From contig CATZYB010000002.1 of the NCBI GenBank assembly GCA_958426095.1, forward strand, positions 1 through 38,670: DNA of 38,670 nucleotides. The letters are read 5' to 3'. This DNA is from an uncultured Lachnospiraceae bacterium. GTDB taxonomy: Bacteria; Bacillota; Clostridia; Lachnospirales; Lachnospiraceae. Positions 22,681 through 31,456 of this stretch are shown in pieces; the first letter of the stretch is position 1; every line of letters begins with the position of its first letter. The notes under the pieces were generated by a model. It saw nothing but the letters and a program-made list of their open reading frames with translations. It searched no databases and was not told the DNA's origin. A program made the position numbers and the translations under genes.

Positions 22681-23619
22681 TTAACACGGTTCCCCGGTAT
22701 AGTAGGACAGAGATCCGATAACCTGGATCAGATGTTCCCTGCTTCCATGCCATGCCAGATAATCGTCAAAAGTTTCTAAGATCTGATTGCTGAAGATGTT
22801 GGCCTCGTTCAGCAATTCAAAGAAGGATTCTGTATGCGGCGTGTGGTTTTCTCCCACATACCACGTATGCTTGCCTTCGTTCAGGTAATCTTCCGGGTCG
22901 CCCTGATATTCCGGATAGATGAAACAGGTTTTTGATAAAGAGAGTCTAAAGTGATTCTCAATAAAGTGAACGAGGCGCTGACGCATCTGCGGGTTTGACT
23001 GTAAGAAAATACAGGTTTTCCGGACGGAAGCGATAACCTTGAGCAGCGTTTTCCGGGACAGCCGATAGTGGTAGGTCGTCCGGATCGCATATAAAAGACA
23101 TTCGGAAATGTTTCTTCGTTCTTTTTTGGTTAAGGAAACTAATGCTTCCAGATTAAGCTGGGAAGGTTCCATATGGTTTAAACGTTTAAGCAGGAGCGTG
23201 TCCATGAGGGTTTCGATCCGCCGATAATAAAAAGCCTCATATCTGCGTTCCGGATGTTCATTCATATCCTGATGCATACGGGCGTAAAGGTAAGGATGCG
23301 TATGCGTGTCCAGTGCGTAATGGCAGAGGAAGCCGGCAATATAGGCCAGACAGATTTCTTTATCTTCTGTTTCGAGGACAACGGTATATTCTAATAGATT
23401 ATCAAAAAAAGCGCCGGTGCTTTTTTCATGAAGAATATTGCAGATATTATTTTTGCGTTTACGCATATATGGGTTTAAATAGTAGAAGAAGATATCAGGT
23501 CCCTGGAGTCCCATATGATATGCATTTGGGTTTTTTCGGATGATTTCTTTCAGATAATTTGGAGACAGTGACTGGTATGACCGTTCACCGAATAAATAAT
23601 TTGTAATTAATCCCGGCAT
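22681..23619 (-). CDS. zinc-dependent phospholipase C-fold protein
   Basis: 312 residues. The N-terminal half matches the zinc-dependent phospholipase C/S1-P1 nuclease-like fold: HMGLQGPDIFFYY (His35, Asp42), NILHEKS (His64), and GFLCHYALDTHTHPY (His100, Asp104, His106/108), a spacing of His/Asp fit for a multi-zinc site. No signal peptide is seen, so it is probably cytoplasmic, unlike secreted clostridial alpha-toxin. Such proteins are common in clostridia and of unknown substrate. AAGGAG lies upstream of ATG 23619. It stands alone between pfkA (convergent, shared terminator) and a divergent phosphoglycerol transferase gene. Confidence 0.85.
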   Translation of the reverse strand: MPGLITNYLFGERSYQSLSPNYLKEIIRKNPNAYHMGLQGPDIFFYYLNPYMRKRKNNICNILHEKSTGAFFDNLLEYTVVLETEDKEICLAYIAGFLCHYALDTHTHPYLYARMHQDMNEHPERRYEAFYYRRIETLMDTLLLKRLNHMEPSQLNLEALVSLTKKERRNISECLLYAIRTTYHYRLSRKTLLKVIASVRKTCIFLQSNPQMRQRLVHFIENHFRLSLSKTCFIYPEYQGDPEDYLNEGKHTWYVGENHTPHTESFFELLNEANIFSNQILETFDDYLAWHGSREHLIQVIGSLSYYTGEPC

Positions 23620-23730
23620 ATGAAAATCTCCTTTATTAAAATATACATATATATTTTAACAAATTATGACGGATTAGCAATGAAAATCCAATGAACAATT
23701 ATAAAACTATTATTAATTTTTTTCAGGATG

Positions 23731-23764
23731 TGTTATAATCATAGCGATTATTACAAAAAAGGAG
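23731..23764 (+). promoter_or_regulatory. extended -10 promoter and ribosome site for the phosphoglycerol transferase operon
   Basis: TGTTATAAT (23731-23739) is an extended -10 with a perfect TATAAT; a T/A-rich tract lies at the -35 position without a good hexamer. AAAGGAG (about 23758-23764) is 8 bases before GTG 23773. Confidence 0.7.
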
Positions 23765-23772
23765 CTATAGAA

Positions 23773-25632
23773 GTGTCAAAAGAAGAAAATACTGTAAAGT
23801 TCAGAGTTGTAAAAATTGTGTTTCGTATCATTCTGGCAGTTTTGACCGTACTGCTGGGGACTTTGGCAATGCTTGCCTATAAAGGCATTTTCTGGATGTT
23901 TAAAACATGGAATCACCTGACGATGGATGAACTTGTTTTTCATTTGAATTCCCCTTTGGAGGGAACAAATGAGGGTATGCTTAAAGACTTTTTTTATTCC
24001 TGCGGAATTATTACGATTGCTGCGGCAGTTATATTGATTATTGTGATGATATTATTGCTGATTTTATGTAAACGAAAATGGATTTTCTATGTGGCGTCCG
24101 GTGTTATTATGGTCATTTCAGCGGTGGTTATCGCCTATACTTTATCCTATGCCTGGAAAACGTTGGACGTTTCGTCTTATAAGGATAATCAGGGGACCTA
24201 TTCCAGTTTTATTGATGACAATTATGTTGACCCGACGGATGTGACGTTGGCTTTTCCGGAGCAAAAGAGAAATTTAATATATATTTTCCTGGAATCTATG
24301 GAAATCACCTATGCAGATGAGGAAAGCGGCGGTGCATTTGAGGAAAATGTAATTCCTGAATTGACGAAATTGTCCCTGGAAAATGAGAATTTTTCCGGCG
24401 GGCAAAATATATTGAACGGCGGGACTTCCCTTCCGGGAACAGGATGGACGATTGCAGCTATGTTTGCCCAGACTTCCGGACTGCCCCTTCAGATACCGAT
24501 GGATGGTAATGCGATGGATACGCAGGAAAGCTTTTTCCCGGGAATCACTTCGCTGGGAGACATTCTCGAGACGGCCGGATATGATCAGGGACTGCTGATC
24601 GGCTCTGAGGCAGTTTTCGGCGGCCGGGAATTGTATTTTACGACCCATGGAAATTATAGTATGTGGGATTATAATTATTATTCTCAGAACGGAAGTCTTC
24701 CGGAAGGTTACCGTGTGTGGTGGGGCTATGAGGATGACTATCTTTTTGAATTTGCAAAAGATAAGCTGTTGGAAATGAGCCAGGGGGATAAGCCGTTTAA
24801 CTTCACCATGCTGACAGTGGATACGCATTTTGAGGATGGCTATGTCTGCGAAGATTGCCCGGATACTTTTGGGGATAATCAGTATGCCAATGTTATGGCC
24901 TGCTCCAGTAAAAAGGTCAGTGAATTTGTTGAATGGGTTCAGCAGCAGGATTTTTATGAAAATACAACGATTGTCATTTCCGGCGATCATCCGACCATGG
25001 ATTCGGATTTCTGCGAGGATGTGGATGAAGATTTTGAAAGAAAAGTATATACAGCTTATATTAATGCCCCATTGAGTCCGGAGGAACCGTTCTATCGGGA
25101 TTTTTCCACCTTTGATCAGTTCCCGACAACTTTGGCCAGTTTGGGCGTAGAGATTGAAGGCGACCGCCTTGGCCTGGGAACGAATTTATTTTCCCATATC
25201 CCGACGCTGACAGAACGTTTCGGAAATGATACAATATCTTCAGAATTATCCAAAAAATCTCAGTTAATGGAGGAATTGACCGCGGAGATACGGGAAACAA
25301 ATCTGAAACTGGAAGAAGAAAAGGACAAAGGGTCTGCGACGATTTCGGCAACGCCTTATGATAATACGACGGGCCAGTTTGAAGTGACGATTTCGGATAT
25401 TAAAACGGATATGGATTATCAGGCTGTACGGTGCCTGGCATTTCCGGAAGAAGACGAAGGAAGCCAGCAATGGTATGATGTGTATTCTCTTGGAGACGGC
25501 ACGTATGAAACTGCGGTTTATGCCTGGGATTATGGTTACAGGACCGGAAATTATAAAGTTCAGGTATATTTATTTGATGCCAATGGAAATTCGGTGATGA
25601 TTGGTGAAATCGGAGGCATCATGGTTCAGTAG
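23773..25632 (+). CDS. LTA synthase/OpgB-type phosphoglycerol transferase with C-terminal GBS_Bsp-like domain
   Basis: 619 residues from a GTG start chosen by its AAAGGAG site; in-frame codons back to 23728 would cover the -10. Three N-terminal TM segments (about 10-38, 78-103, 107-128), then a sulfatase-type domain: LESMEITYAD (metal), GTGWTIAAM (nucleophile Thr226), VDTHFEDGY and ISGDHPTMD (metal). GTGWTI resembles OpgB/MdoB more than LtaS. The last 89 residues (QQWYDVYSLGDGTYE, GNYKVQVYLFDANG) look like a GBS_Bsp-like beta repeat, normally found in wall proteins. Expected role is transfer of glycerol phosphate to an outer-surface glycan or lipid. First of a run of five same-strand genes. 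Confidence 0.88.
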   Translation: MSKEENTVKFRVVKIVFRIILAVLTVLLGTLAMLAYKGIFWMFKTWNHLTMDELVFHLNSPLEGTNEGMLKDFFYSCGIITIAAAVILIIVMILLLILCKRKWIFYVASGVIMVISAVVIAYTLSYAWKTLDVSSYKDNQGTYSSFIDDNYVDPTDVTLAFPEQKRNLIYIFLESMEITYADEESGGAFEENVIPELTKLSLENENFSGGQNILNGGTSLPGTGWTIAAMFAQTSGLPLQIPMDGNAMDTQESFFPGITSLGDILETAGYDQGLLIGSEAVFGGRELYFTTHGNYSMWDYNYYSQNGSLPEGYRVWWGYEDDYLFEFAKDKLLEMSQGDKPFNFTMLTVDTHFEDGYVCEDCPDTFGDNQYANVMACSSKKVSEFVEWVQQQDFYENTTIVISGDHPTMDSDFCEDVDEDFERKVYTAYINAPLSPEEPFYRDFSTFDQFPTTLASLGVEIEGDRLGLGTNLFSHIPTLTERFGNDTISSELSKKSQLMEELTAEIRETNLKLEEEKDKGSATISATPYDNTTGQFEVTISDIKTDMDYQAVRCLAFPEEDEGSQQWYDVYSLGDGTYETAVYAWDYGYRTGNYKVQVYLFDANGNSVMIGEIGGIMVQ

Positions 25633-25670
25633 ATACGTTTGAGAGGCCGGAAGTAAGCGGGTGATAGTAT

Positions 25671-26993
25671 ATGGATTTATTTGATTATATGAGAAGCACT
25701 ACAATGGAAAAAGAGTCGCCGCTGGCATCGAGGCTGCGGCCGACGACGCTGGAAGAAATCGTGGGGCAGCAGCATATTCTTGGGAAGGATAAGCTGCTTT
25801 ACCGGGCCATTAAAGCAGATAAGCTCAGTTCAATTATTCTCTATGGACCTCCGGGAACGGGGAAAACGACGATTGCCCGGGTCATTGCCAATACGACAAA
25901 AGCAGTATTTACCCAGATGAATGCGACCGTGGCCGGGAAAAAAGATATGGAGCAGGTGGTGGCGGAAGCGAAAGACCGACGAGGAATGTACGGACAAAAA
26001 ACGATTTTATTTGTGGATGAAATCCATCGGTTTAATAAAGGCCAACAGGACTATTTGCTGCCTTTTGTGGAGGATGGCACGATCGTATTGATCGGAGCGA
26101 CTACGGAAAATCCTTATTTTGAGGTCAACAGCGCGCTGATCTCCAGGTCGGTCATTTTCCGGCTGGAACCGCTCGGTAAAGACGATATTGCCGCTTTGCT
26201 GCGGCGGGCCGTTTATGATGTAGAAAAGGGTATGGGCGCCTATCATGCGGAGATCAGCGATGATGCGCTGGAATTTCTGGCAGATATGAGTAACGGAGAT
26301 GCCCGGACCGCTTTGAACGCCATAGAATTGGGCATTCTCACGACAGAGCCTTCAGAGGATGGAAAGATTCATATTACCTTGGATGTTGCCGGAGAATGTA
26401 TTCAAAAACGGGTGACTTTATATGATAAAAATGGAGATAATCATTATGATACCATCTCTGCATTTATAAAGAGTATGCGGGGTTCGGACCCGGATGCGGC
26501 GGTTTATTATCTGGCCCGGATGCTCTATGCAGGGGAAGATGTGGCCTTTGTCGCACGGCGGATCATGATCTGTGCGGCGGAAGACGTGGGAAATGCGGAC
26601 CCTCAGGCGCTCACGGTGGCTGTGAGTGCGGCTCAGGCTGTAGAGCGGCTCGGTATGCCGGAAGCCCGGATACCGTTGGCTCAGGCGGCCATTTATGTGG
26701 CCTGCGCACCGAAAAGCAATGCGGCCTATATGGCGATTAACGAGGCGATGGACTGGGTAGCCGGACATAAAACCGAACCGATACCGTCTTATCTGCAGGA
26801 TGCAAGTTATCGGGGAGCAAAGAATTTCGGGCATGGTATTGGTTATCAGTATGCGCATAACTATGAAAATCATTGGGTAAAACAGCAGTATCTGCCGGAT
26901 GGTGTGGAAGGACATACTTTCTATCGCAGCGGCGATCTGGGATATGAAGCAAAAATGAAGCAATGGCTGAAAGATTTGAAGCAGGAAGGATAA
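25671..26993 (+). CDS. rarA: replication-associated recombination protein A (AAA+ ATPase)
   Basis: 440 residues, MgsA/RarA/WRNIP1 family, a clamp-loader-like ATPase acting at stalled replication forks. N-terminal LASRLRPTTLEEIVGQQHILG, Walker A GPPGTGKTT (59-67), Walker B LFVDEIHRFNKGQQD (Asp116, Glu117), sensor GATTENPYFEVN, and the C-terminal tetramerisation region with GSDPDAAVYYLARM and AEDVGNADP. Length matches the family. It follows the phosphoglycerol transferase by 38 bases with no terminator between. The ribosome site is weak (GGGTG). Confidence 0.96.
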   Translation: MDLFDYMRSTTMEKESPLASRLRPTTLEEIVGQQHILGKDKLLYRAIKADKLSSIILYGPPGTGKTTIARVIANTTKAVFTQMNATVAGKKDMEQVVAEAKDRRGMYGQKTILFVDEIHRFNKGQQDYLLPFVEDGTIVLIGATTENPYFEVNSALISRSVIFRLEPLGKDDIAALLRRAVYDVEKGMGAYHAEISDDALEFLADMSNGDARTALNAIELGILTTEPSEDGKIHITLDVAGECIQKRVTLYDKNGDNHYDTISAFIKSMRGSDPDAAVYYLARMLYAGEDVAFVARRIMICAAEDVGNADPQALTVAVSAAQAVERLGMPEARIPLAQAAIYVACAPKSNAAYMAINEAMDWVAGHKTEPIPSYLQDASYRGAKNFGHGIGYQYAHNYENHWVKQQYLPDGVEGHTFYRSGDLGYEAKMKQWLKDLKQEG

Positions 26994-27000
26994 AATAAAA

Positions 27001-27621
27001 ATGGAATTATATATTGTAAGACACGGAAAAACCTATTGGAATAACGAAAAGAAGATTCAGGGCTGGGCGGATATTGAACTGACAGAGGAAGGCCGTCAGG
27101 TAGCCTGTGATTCGGCAGAAGGTATGAAGGATATTCATTTTGACGCAGTATATTCCAGTCCGCTGAAACGGGCCTATGAGACAGCCTGTATTCTGAAGGG
27201 GGATCGGGAGATTCCTGTGGTTGTGGATGAGCGGATTAAAGAAATCGGTTTTGGCGTACTGGAAGGTGCGGATTTTACAAAAATCCGGGGAGATAAAACA
27301 AGTAAGTTCACAGCGTTTTTTGATGCGCCGGAACTTTACGAGGCGCCGGAAGGCGGCGAGTCTATTCAGGAAGTTTGTGACAGAGCAGAGGATTTTCTGA
27401 AAGAAATTATTGCAAAACACAAGGATGATGAACGGGTCATGATTGTGGCCCATGGTGCGGTGAATAAAGCCATGCTGCATTATATCCGCAAAAATGAAAT
27501 TAAGGATTTATGGCAGGGTTCGCTTCAGAGAAACTGCGGCGTGACGATTGTAGATTGCAGGAACGGCAAATTTGATGTGATTGAAGATAATAAGGTGTTT
27601 TATGAATACAAAAAAGCGTAG
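27001..27621 (+). CDS. histidine phosphatase family protein (phosphoglycerate mutase-like)
   Basis: 206 residues. RHG motif Arg7-His8-Gly9 in IVRHGKTYWN, second catalytic His151 in MIVAHGAVNKAM, acid in EIGFGVLEG. It follows rarA by 7 bases and overlaps the next phosphatase gene by 20 bases, so the two are cotranslated. Substrate not predictable; members act on phosphorylated sugars, nucleotides or alpha-ribazole phosphate. It differs clearly from the cobC-type copy at 19876. Confidence 0.92.
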   Translation: MELYIVRHGKTYWNNEKKIQGWADIELTEEGRQVACDSAEGMKDIHFDAVYSSPLKRAYETACILKGDREIPVVVDERIKEIGFGVLEGADFTKIRGDKTSKFTAFFDAPELYEAPEGGESIQEVCDRAEDFLKEIIAKHKDDERVMIVAHGAVNKAMLHYIRKNEIKDLWQGSLQRNCGVTIVDCRNGKFDVIEDNKVFYEYKKA

Positions 27622-28879
27622 GATGCTCATCCTTTCTCTGGATGCGGTGGGCAGCCAGGATATTGAGAGAGCCAGGGAACTTCCCGGCTTTTCTCGTTTT
27701 TTCAACGGTGCAAGTGAGTGTATGTCGGTGACTTCGGTATATCCGAGTATTACCTATCCGGCTCACACGACCATCGTGACAGGCCGTGAGCCCTGTCATC
27801 ATGGAGTGATCGATAATACAAAAATTCAACCGGATCGTAAGTCGCCGGACTGGTATTGGCAGCGGCGCTATATACAAGGGACAACGCTTTATGATGAAGC
27901 CATGGCCCAGGGGATGACTACGGCGGCTTTGCTCTGGCCAGTGACGGCCCGTTCAAAGATTACCTATAATGTGCCGGAGATTTTTGCCAACAGGCCATGG
28001 ACAAATCAGATTTTGACGTCGCTTTGGAATGGAACGCCAATGTATCAGTTTCGCCTGAATCAGAAGTTCGGCCATTTGCGAAATGGCATTCGGCAGCCGG
28101 AACTGGATAATTTTACCCATGCGTCGCTCATTTATACATTAGAGACGTACAGACCGGATTTAACGCTGGTTCATTTTACCGATGCGGATACCCAGAAACA
28201 CGATTACGGCGCTGAGTCGGCAGAGGCCTGGGCGGCCATGGAACGGCATAGTCAGCGGCTGGTGGAGATTCAGGATGCGCTGGAACGTCTTGACCTGGCG
28301 AAAGATACGATTTTTGTGCTTTTGGGGGATCATAGCCAGAAGGATGTGAACAAAATCATCTGTCTGAATGCATTATTTCTTGAAAAGGGATGGATTTCGG
28401 TGAAGGGCGGCAGAATAAAGGACTGGGGGGTATATTCAAAGAGCTGTGATGGCAGCGCTTATATTTATATCCGGAATAAAAGTCTCTATCGTCCGGTCTA
28501 TGAGCTGCTTAAGAGGCTGAGGGATGAACAACACTGGGGTATTGAAGCAATTTACACTGGAAAAAGCGCGGCGAAATTGGGAGCAGACGGGGAATGTGCC
28601 TTTATGGTCGAGGCCGGGGACGGATACTTTTTCCGGGATGGCATCGAGACTTTTACCCGAATGACCCGGCCGGGTGAACATAAGGGTTGTCATGGATATC
28701 GCCCCGAAAAATCAGGCTATCAGACTTTTTTTGCAATGAAGGGGCCGGGCGTCCTGAAAAATCAGTATATTCAAAAAATGACTTTGGCAGATGAGGGGCC
28801 GACACTGGCTGCGTTACTTGGACTTGATCTGGGCAAAACCGACGGAAAAGCAGTGGATGCTTTTCTGGAAAAGGAGTAG
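27602..28879 (+). CDS. alkaline phosphatase-fold phosphodiesterase (nucleotide pyrophosphatase-like)
   Basis: 425 residues. It fits the type I phosphodiesterase/nucleotide pyrophosphatase family: LSLDAVG (Asp14, metal), PSITYPAHTTIVTG (nucleophile Thr51), DADTQKHDYG, LGDHSQKD and the late HKGCHGYRP metal ligands. No signal peptide or TM, so the product looks cytoplasmic. Start ATG 27602 has AAGG 6 bases upstream and overlaps the preceding phosphatase. It is followed 2 bases later by an Atg22-like transporter, which suggests a shared pathway for handling a phosphorylated compound; this is inference only. Confidence 0.88.
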   Translation: MNTKKRRMLILSLDAVGSQDIERARELPGFSRFFNGASECMSVTSVYPSITYPAHTTIVTGREPCHHGVIDNTKIQPDRKSPDWYWQRRYIQGTTLYDEAMAQGMTTAALLWPVTARSKITYNVPEIFANRPWTNQILTSLWNGTPMYQFRLNQKFGHLRNGIRQPELDNFTHASLIYTLETYRPDLTLVHFTDADTQKHDYGAESAEAWAAMERHSQRLVEIQDALERLDLAKDTIFVLLGDHSQKDVNKIICLNALFLEKGWISVKGGRIKDWGVYSKSCDGSAYIYIRNKSLYRPVYELLKRLRDEQHWGIEAIYTGKSAAKLGADGECAFMVEAGDGYFFRDGIETFTRMTRPGEHKGCHGYRPEKSGYQTFFAMKGPGVLKNQYIQKMTLADEGPTLAALLGLDLGKTDGKAVDAFLEKE

Positions 28880-28881
28880 AC

Positions 28882-30171
28882 ATGTTTAAAAATTTATCAA
28901 AAAAAGAAATCAGCTGGATGTTTTATGATTGGGCCAATTCGGCCTACACGATGGTGGTCACTTCCACGATCATGAGTTTGTATTTTTTAAGCTCAGCGGG
29001 AGCGGCTCTTGAAGGAAAGGCGGCGGACCCGGCGGTGACGGCAAATGCCTACTGGGGATTTGCAAATTCAGCGGCCACCCTTGTGCTTGTGGTTTTGTCG
29101 CCGATCCTTGGAACAATGGCTGATTACAAAGGTAAGAAGAAGCAGATGTTCAGGCTCTTTTTGTTTTCCGGCGTCGTCTTTACAGCCCTTCTGGCATTTA
29201 TACCGTCAAGCCAGTGGCTCTTGCTGTTGATCGCCTATGTTATTACGGCCAGTGGCTTTGCCGGGGCGAATATTTTTTACGACGCGTTTCTTGTGGATGT
29301 GTCGGAGGACGCCAATATGGACAGGGTATCCAGTCTTGGATTTGCTCTGGGATATATCGGAAGTACCATTCCGTTTATCATCTGCATGGTTCTGGTGGTT
29401 TTAGCAACTCTTGGCAAGGCTCCGTTCAGTGTGGAAACATCCTACAAGATATCCTTTGTCATTACGGCGGTCTGGTGGATCGGATTCAGTGTGCCGATCC
29501 TGCGGGATGTTCATCAGATTTACGGCATTGATGCGGAACCTCATTTTGTACGGAATAGTTTTTGGCGGCTTGGGAAGACGCTGAAAGAGATTCGGAAACA
29601 CCGCCATATTTTTATTTTCCTGCTGGCCTATTTCTTTTATATTGATGGTGTGGATACGATCATAAAAATGGCAACGGCCTATGGAAGTACGATTGGGATC
29701 AGCAGCATTATGCTTTTGATCATTCTGCTGGTGACTCAGTTTGTTGCTTTTCCATTTGCAATTATCTATGGAAAGCTTGCAGAGAAGTTTGGAACAAAAC
29801 GGACATTGAATATGGGAATTTTGACTTATTGTGTTATCTGTATTGTTGCCTTCTTTATGAGCCCGGAAAGGGATGCAAAAACTCTGACCATTATGTTCTG
29901 GGTGCTGGCTATGCTGGTTGGCACGGCCCAGGGCGGTATTCAGGCGCTGAGCCGCTCGTACTTCGGACGTATTGTTCCGAAAAACCAGGCCAATGAATTC
30001 TTTGGCTTTTATAATATTTTCGGAAAATTTGCCGCTATTTTAGGGCCGGTTCTTTTTGGCTGGATTTCCCTGCTGACGGGAAAGGCCAACTATGGCGTGG
30101 GAAGCATTATTATTTTATTTATTGTGGGAAGCATTATTTTCCACTTTGTACCGGATGAAAGAGAGTTGTAA
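28882..30171 (+). CDS. MFS transporter of the UMF1 (Atg22-like) family
   Basis: 429 residues, about twelve TM helices. The N-terminal EISWMFYDWANSAY is the hallmark of the UMF1/Atg22-like permeases, and the central TAQGGIQALSRSYFGRIVP is also typical. Yeast Atg22 exports amino acids from the vacuole; bacterial substrates are mostly unknown. AGGAG is 5 bases before ATG 28882, inside the end of the phosphodiesterase gene. It closes the run that starts at 23773; no hairpin terminator is visible before the next promoter (30193). Confidence 0.92.
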   Translation: MFKNLSKKEISWMFYDWANSAYTMVVTSTIMSLYFLSSAGAALEGKAADPAVTANAYWGFANSAATLVLVVLSPILGTMADYKGKKKQMFRLFLFSGVVFTALLAFIPSSQWLLLLIAYVITASGFAGANIFYDAFLVDVSEDANMDRVSSLGFALGYIGSTIPFIICMVLVVLATLGKAPFSVETSYKISFVITAVWWIGFSVPILRDVHQIYGIDAEPHFVRNSFWRLGKTLKEIRKHRHIFIFLLAYFFYIDGVDTIIKMATAYGSTIGISSIMLLIILLVTQFVAFPFAIIYGKLAEKFGTKRTLNMGILTYCVICIVAFFMSPERDAKTLTIMFWVLAMLVGTAQGGIQALSRSYFGRIVPKNQANEFFGFYNIFGKFAAILGPVLFGWISLLTGKANYGVGSIIILFIVGSIIFHFVPDEREL

Positions 30172-30192
30172 GAAATGGTCATTTTCCCGTGC

Positions 30193-30221
30193 TTGTTAAA
30201 TGATGGAAATTCATGTATACT
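30193..30221 (+). promoter_or_regulatory. promoter of the family 2 glycosyltransferase gene
   Basis: TTGTTA (30193-30198), 17-base spacer, TATACT (30216-30221). The start near 30228 gives a leader of about 66 bases that contains a hairpin. Confidence 0.78.
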
Positions 30222-30237
30222 AAGTGTTGAGGGATGG

Positions 30238-30271
30238 GGGCAGCGTCTGGTGTCAGGATGTGATGCCGCCC
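30238..30271 (+). promoter_or_regulatory. leader hairpin abutting the glycosyltransferase ribosome site
   Basis: GGGCAGCGTC (30238-30247) pairs with GATGCCGCCC (30262-30271) with one mismatch and one G-U pair. AAAGGA starts 3 bases later, so the fold could affect translation. It is not a riboswitch class I recognise. Confidence 0.35.
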
Positions 30272-30293
30272 AGAAAGGATGGAAATAAGAAAA

Positions 30294-31313
30294 ATGAAAA
30301 TACTTTCATTTGGTGTGCCTTGCTACAATTCGGAAGCATATATGAGAAAATGTATCGATTCCCTGCTTGTGGGAGGCGATGATGTTGAAATTATTATTGT
30401 AGACGATGGTTCAAAGGATAGTACAGCGGCTATTGCCGATGAATATGCAGCATCTTATCCGGAGATTATTAAAGTCGTTCATCAGGAAAATGGCGGCCAT
30501 GGCGAAGCTGTAAATACAGGGCTTAAAAATGCCGCTGGTTTATATTATAAAGTGGTGGATTCGGATGACTGGCTGGATGCGGAAAGCCTGAGAAAAGTTA
30601 TCGAGGTATTAAAAGGTTTTGCCCGTAACAGAAAACGTGTGGATCTGGTGATCTGCAACTATGTTTATGAACATGTGGAAGACCAGACTTCAAAGGTCAT
30701 TCGATACAGTCATGTACTTCCTGAGAATAAAGTTTTTGGATGGAATCAGGTAGGACGTTTCAGAATGGACCAGAATCTTCTGATGCACTCCATGATTTAC
30801 CGGACCCGGGTATTGAGAGAGGCCGGGTTAGAACTGCCGAAGCATACATTTTATGTAGATAATCTGTTTGCCTATGTTCCGCTGCCATATGTGCGGAGTC
30901 TGTATTATATGAATGTGGACCTGTATCGTTATTATATTGGACGAAGTGATCAGTCGGTTAATGAGTCTGTTATGATCAGCCGTATTGACCAGCAGATTCT
31001 GGTAAATAAGATGATGTTCGACGCCTTCAGCCTTCCGGATGATGTCTTTAATAAACGTCTGGCCCGGTATATGATGAGCTATCTGGCGATGATCTGCTTG
31101 GTGACTTCGATCATGCTGACAATTTCAGGGACAGAGGAAAACATACAGAAACGTAAGGATTTGTGGAAATATTTTAAAGAAAATGATTATGGTATGTATA
31201 TTCGGCTGCGTACAGGATTGCGGGGGATGGTCAGCAATCCGCCGGGAGTGATTTCCAGTTCGATCATGCGTAAAGGCTATCATCTGGCCCAGAAAATATA
31301 TAAATTTAATTAA
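30294..31313 (+). CDS. family 2 glycosyltransferase
   Basis: 339 residues, GT-A fold. Markers: FGVPCYNSEAYMRKCIDSLL, IIIVDDGSKDST (nucleotide binding), GGHGEAVNTGLKNA and the DxD-type VDSDDWLD. No TM segments, so it is a cytoplasmic enzyme working on a lipid-linked or soluble acceptor. Sugar and acceptor unknown; envelope polysaccharide is the usual role. Two in-frame ATGs exist (30279 and 30294). The second fits the family start MKILSFGVPCYN and is about 11 bases from the AAGGATGG stretch. It is a single-gene unit with its own promoter and a terminator at 31326. Confidence 0.9.
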   Translation: MKILSFGVPCYNSEAYMRKCIDSLLVGGDDVEIIIVDDGSKDSTAAIADEYAASYPEIIKVVHQENGGHGEAVNTGLKNAAGLYYKVVDSDDWLDAESLRKVIEVLKGFARNRKRVDLVICNYVYEHVEDQTSKVIRYSHVLPENKVFGWNQVGRFRMDQNLLMHSMIYRTRVLREAGLELPKHTFYVDNLFAYVPLPYVRSLYYMNVDLYRYYIGRSDQSVNESVMISRIDQQILVNKMMFDAFSLPDDVFNKRLARYMMSYLAMICLVTSIMLTISGTEENIQKRKDLWKYFKENDYGMYIRLRTGLRGMVSNPPGVISSSIMRKGYHLAQKIYKFN

Positions 31314-31325
31314 TGTTGACATTTT

Positions 31326-31352
31326 ATGCCCGGAGAGATCCGGGCATTTATT
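31326..31352 (+). terminator. terminator after the glycosyltransferase gene
   Basis: ATGCCCGG (31326-31333), 6-base loop, CCGGGCAT (31340-31347), then TTATTAT. Perfect 8-bp GC-rich stem with a modest T-tract. Confidence 0.78.
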
Positions 31353-31381
31353 ATAGTGATAATATTTCTTCATCAGGCATA

Positions 31382-31432
31382 TTGACAGTATACCCTTTGG
31401 GGGTATATAATGAAGATACCCTGACGGGGTAT
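31382..31432 (+). promoter_or_regulatory. csoR-copA-copZ promoter with two CsoR-type operators
   Basis: TTGACA (31382-31387), 18-base spacer, TATAAT (31406-31411). ATACCCTTTGGGGGTAT (31390-31406) fills the spacer and matches the copper-responsive CsoR operator form. A second site ATACCCTGACGGGGTAT (31416-31432) lies just downstream, over the predicted start point. Apo-CsoR bound to both should repress; Cu(I) releases it. Confidence 0.92.
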
Positions 31433-31456
31433 GATATGAAAGGAATGTGTATAAAT

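Noticed and set aside
23620..23700. Promoter for the zinc-PLC-fold gene on the minus strand
   Set aside because: The region is AT-rich with several weak TATA-like hexamers, but no pair with acceptable spacing stands out.
23728..23772. Upstream extension of the phosphoglycerol transferase frame to 23728
   Set aside because: It would overlap the -10 element; the GTG at 23773 has a well-spaced AAAGGAG site.
30175..30288. 37-codon ORF beginning just after the Atg22-like gene
   Set aside because: It spans the next gene's promoter and leader, has no ribosome site and no recognisable product.
31313..31456. Upstream extension of csoR to 31313
   Set aside because: It runs through the terminator, promoter and both CsoR operators; the family start is at MEKGKE.
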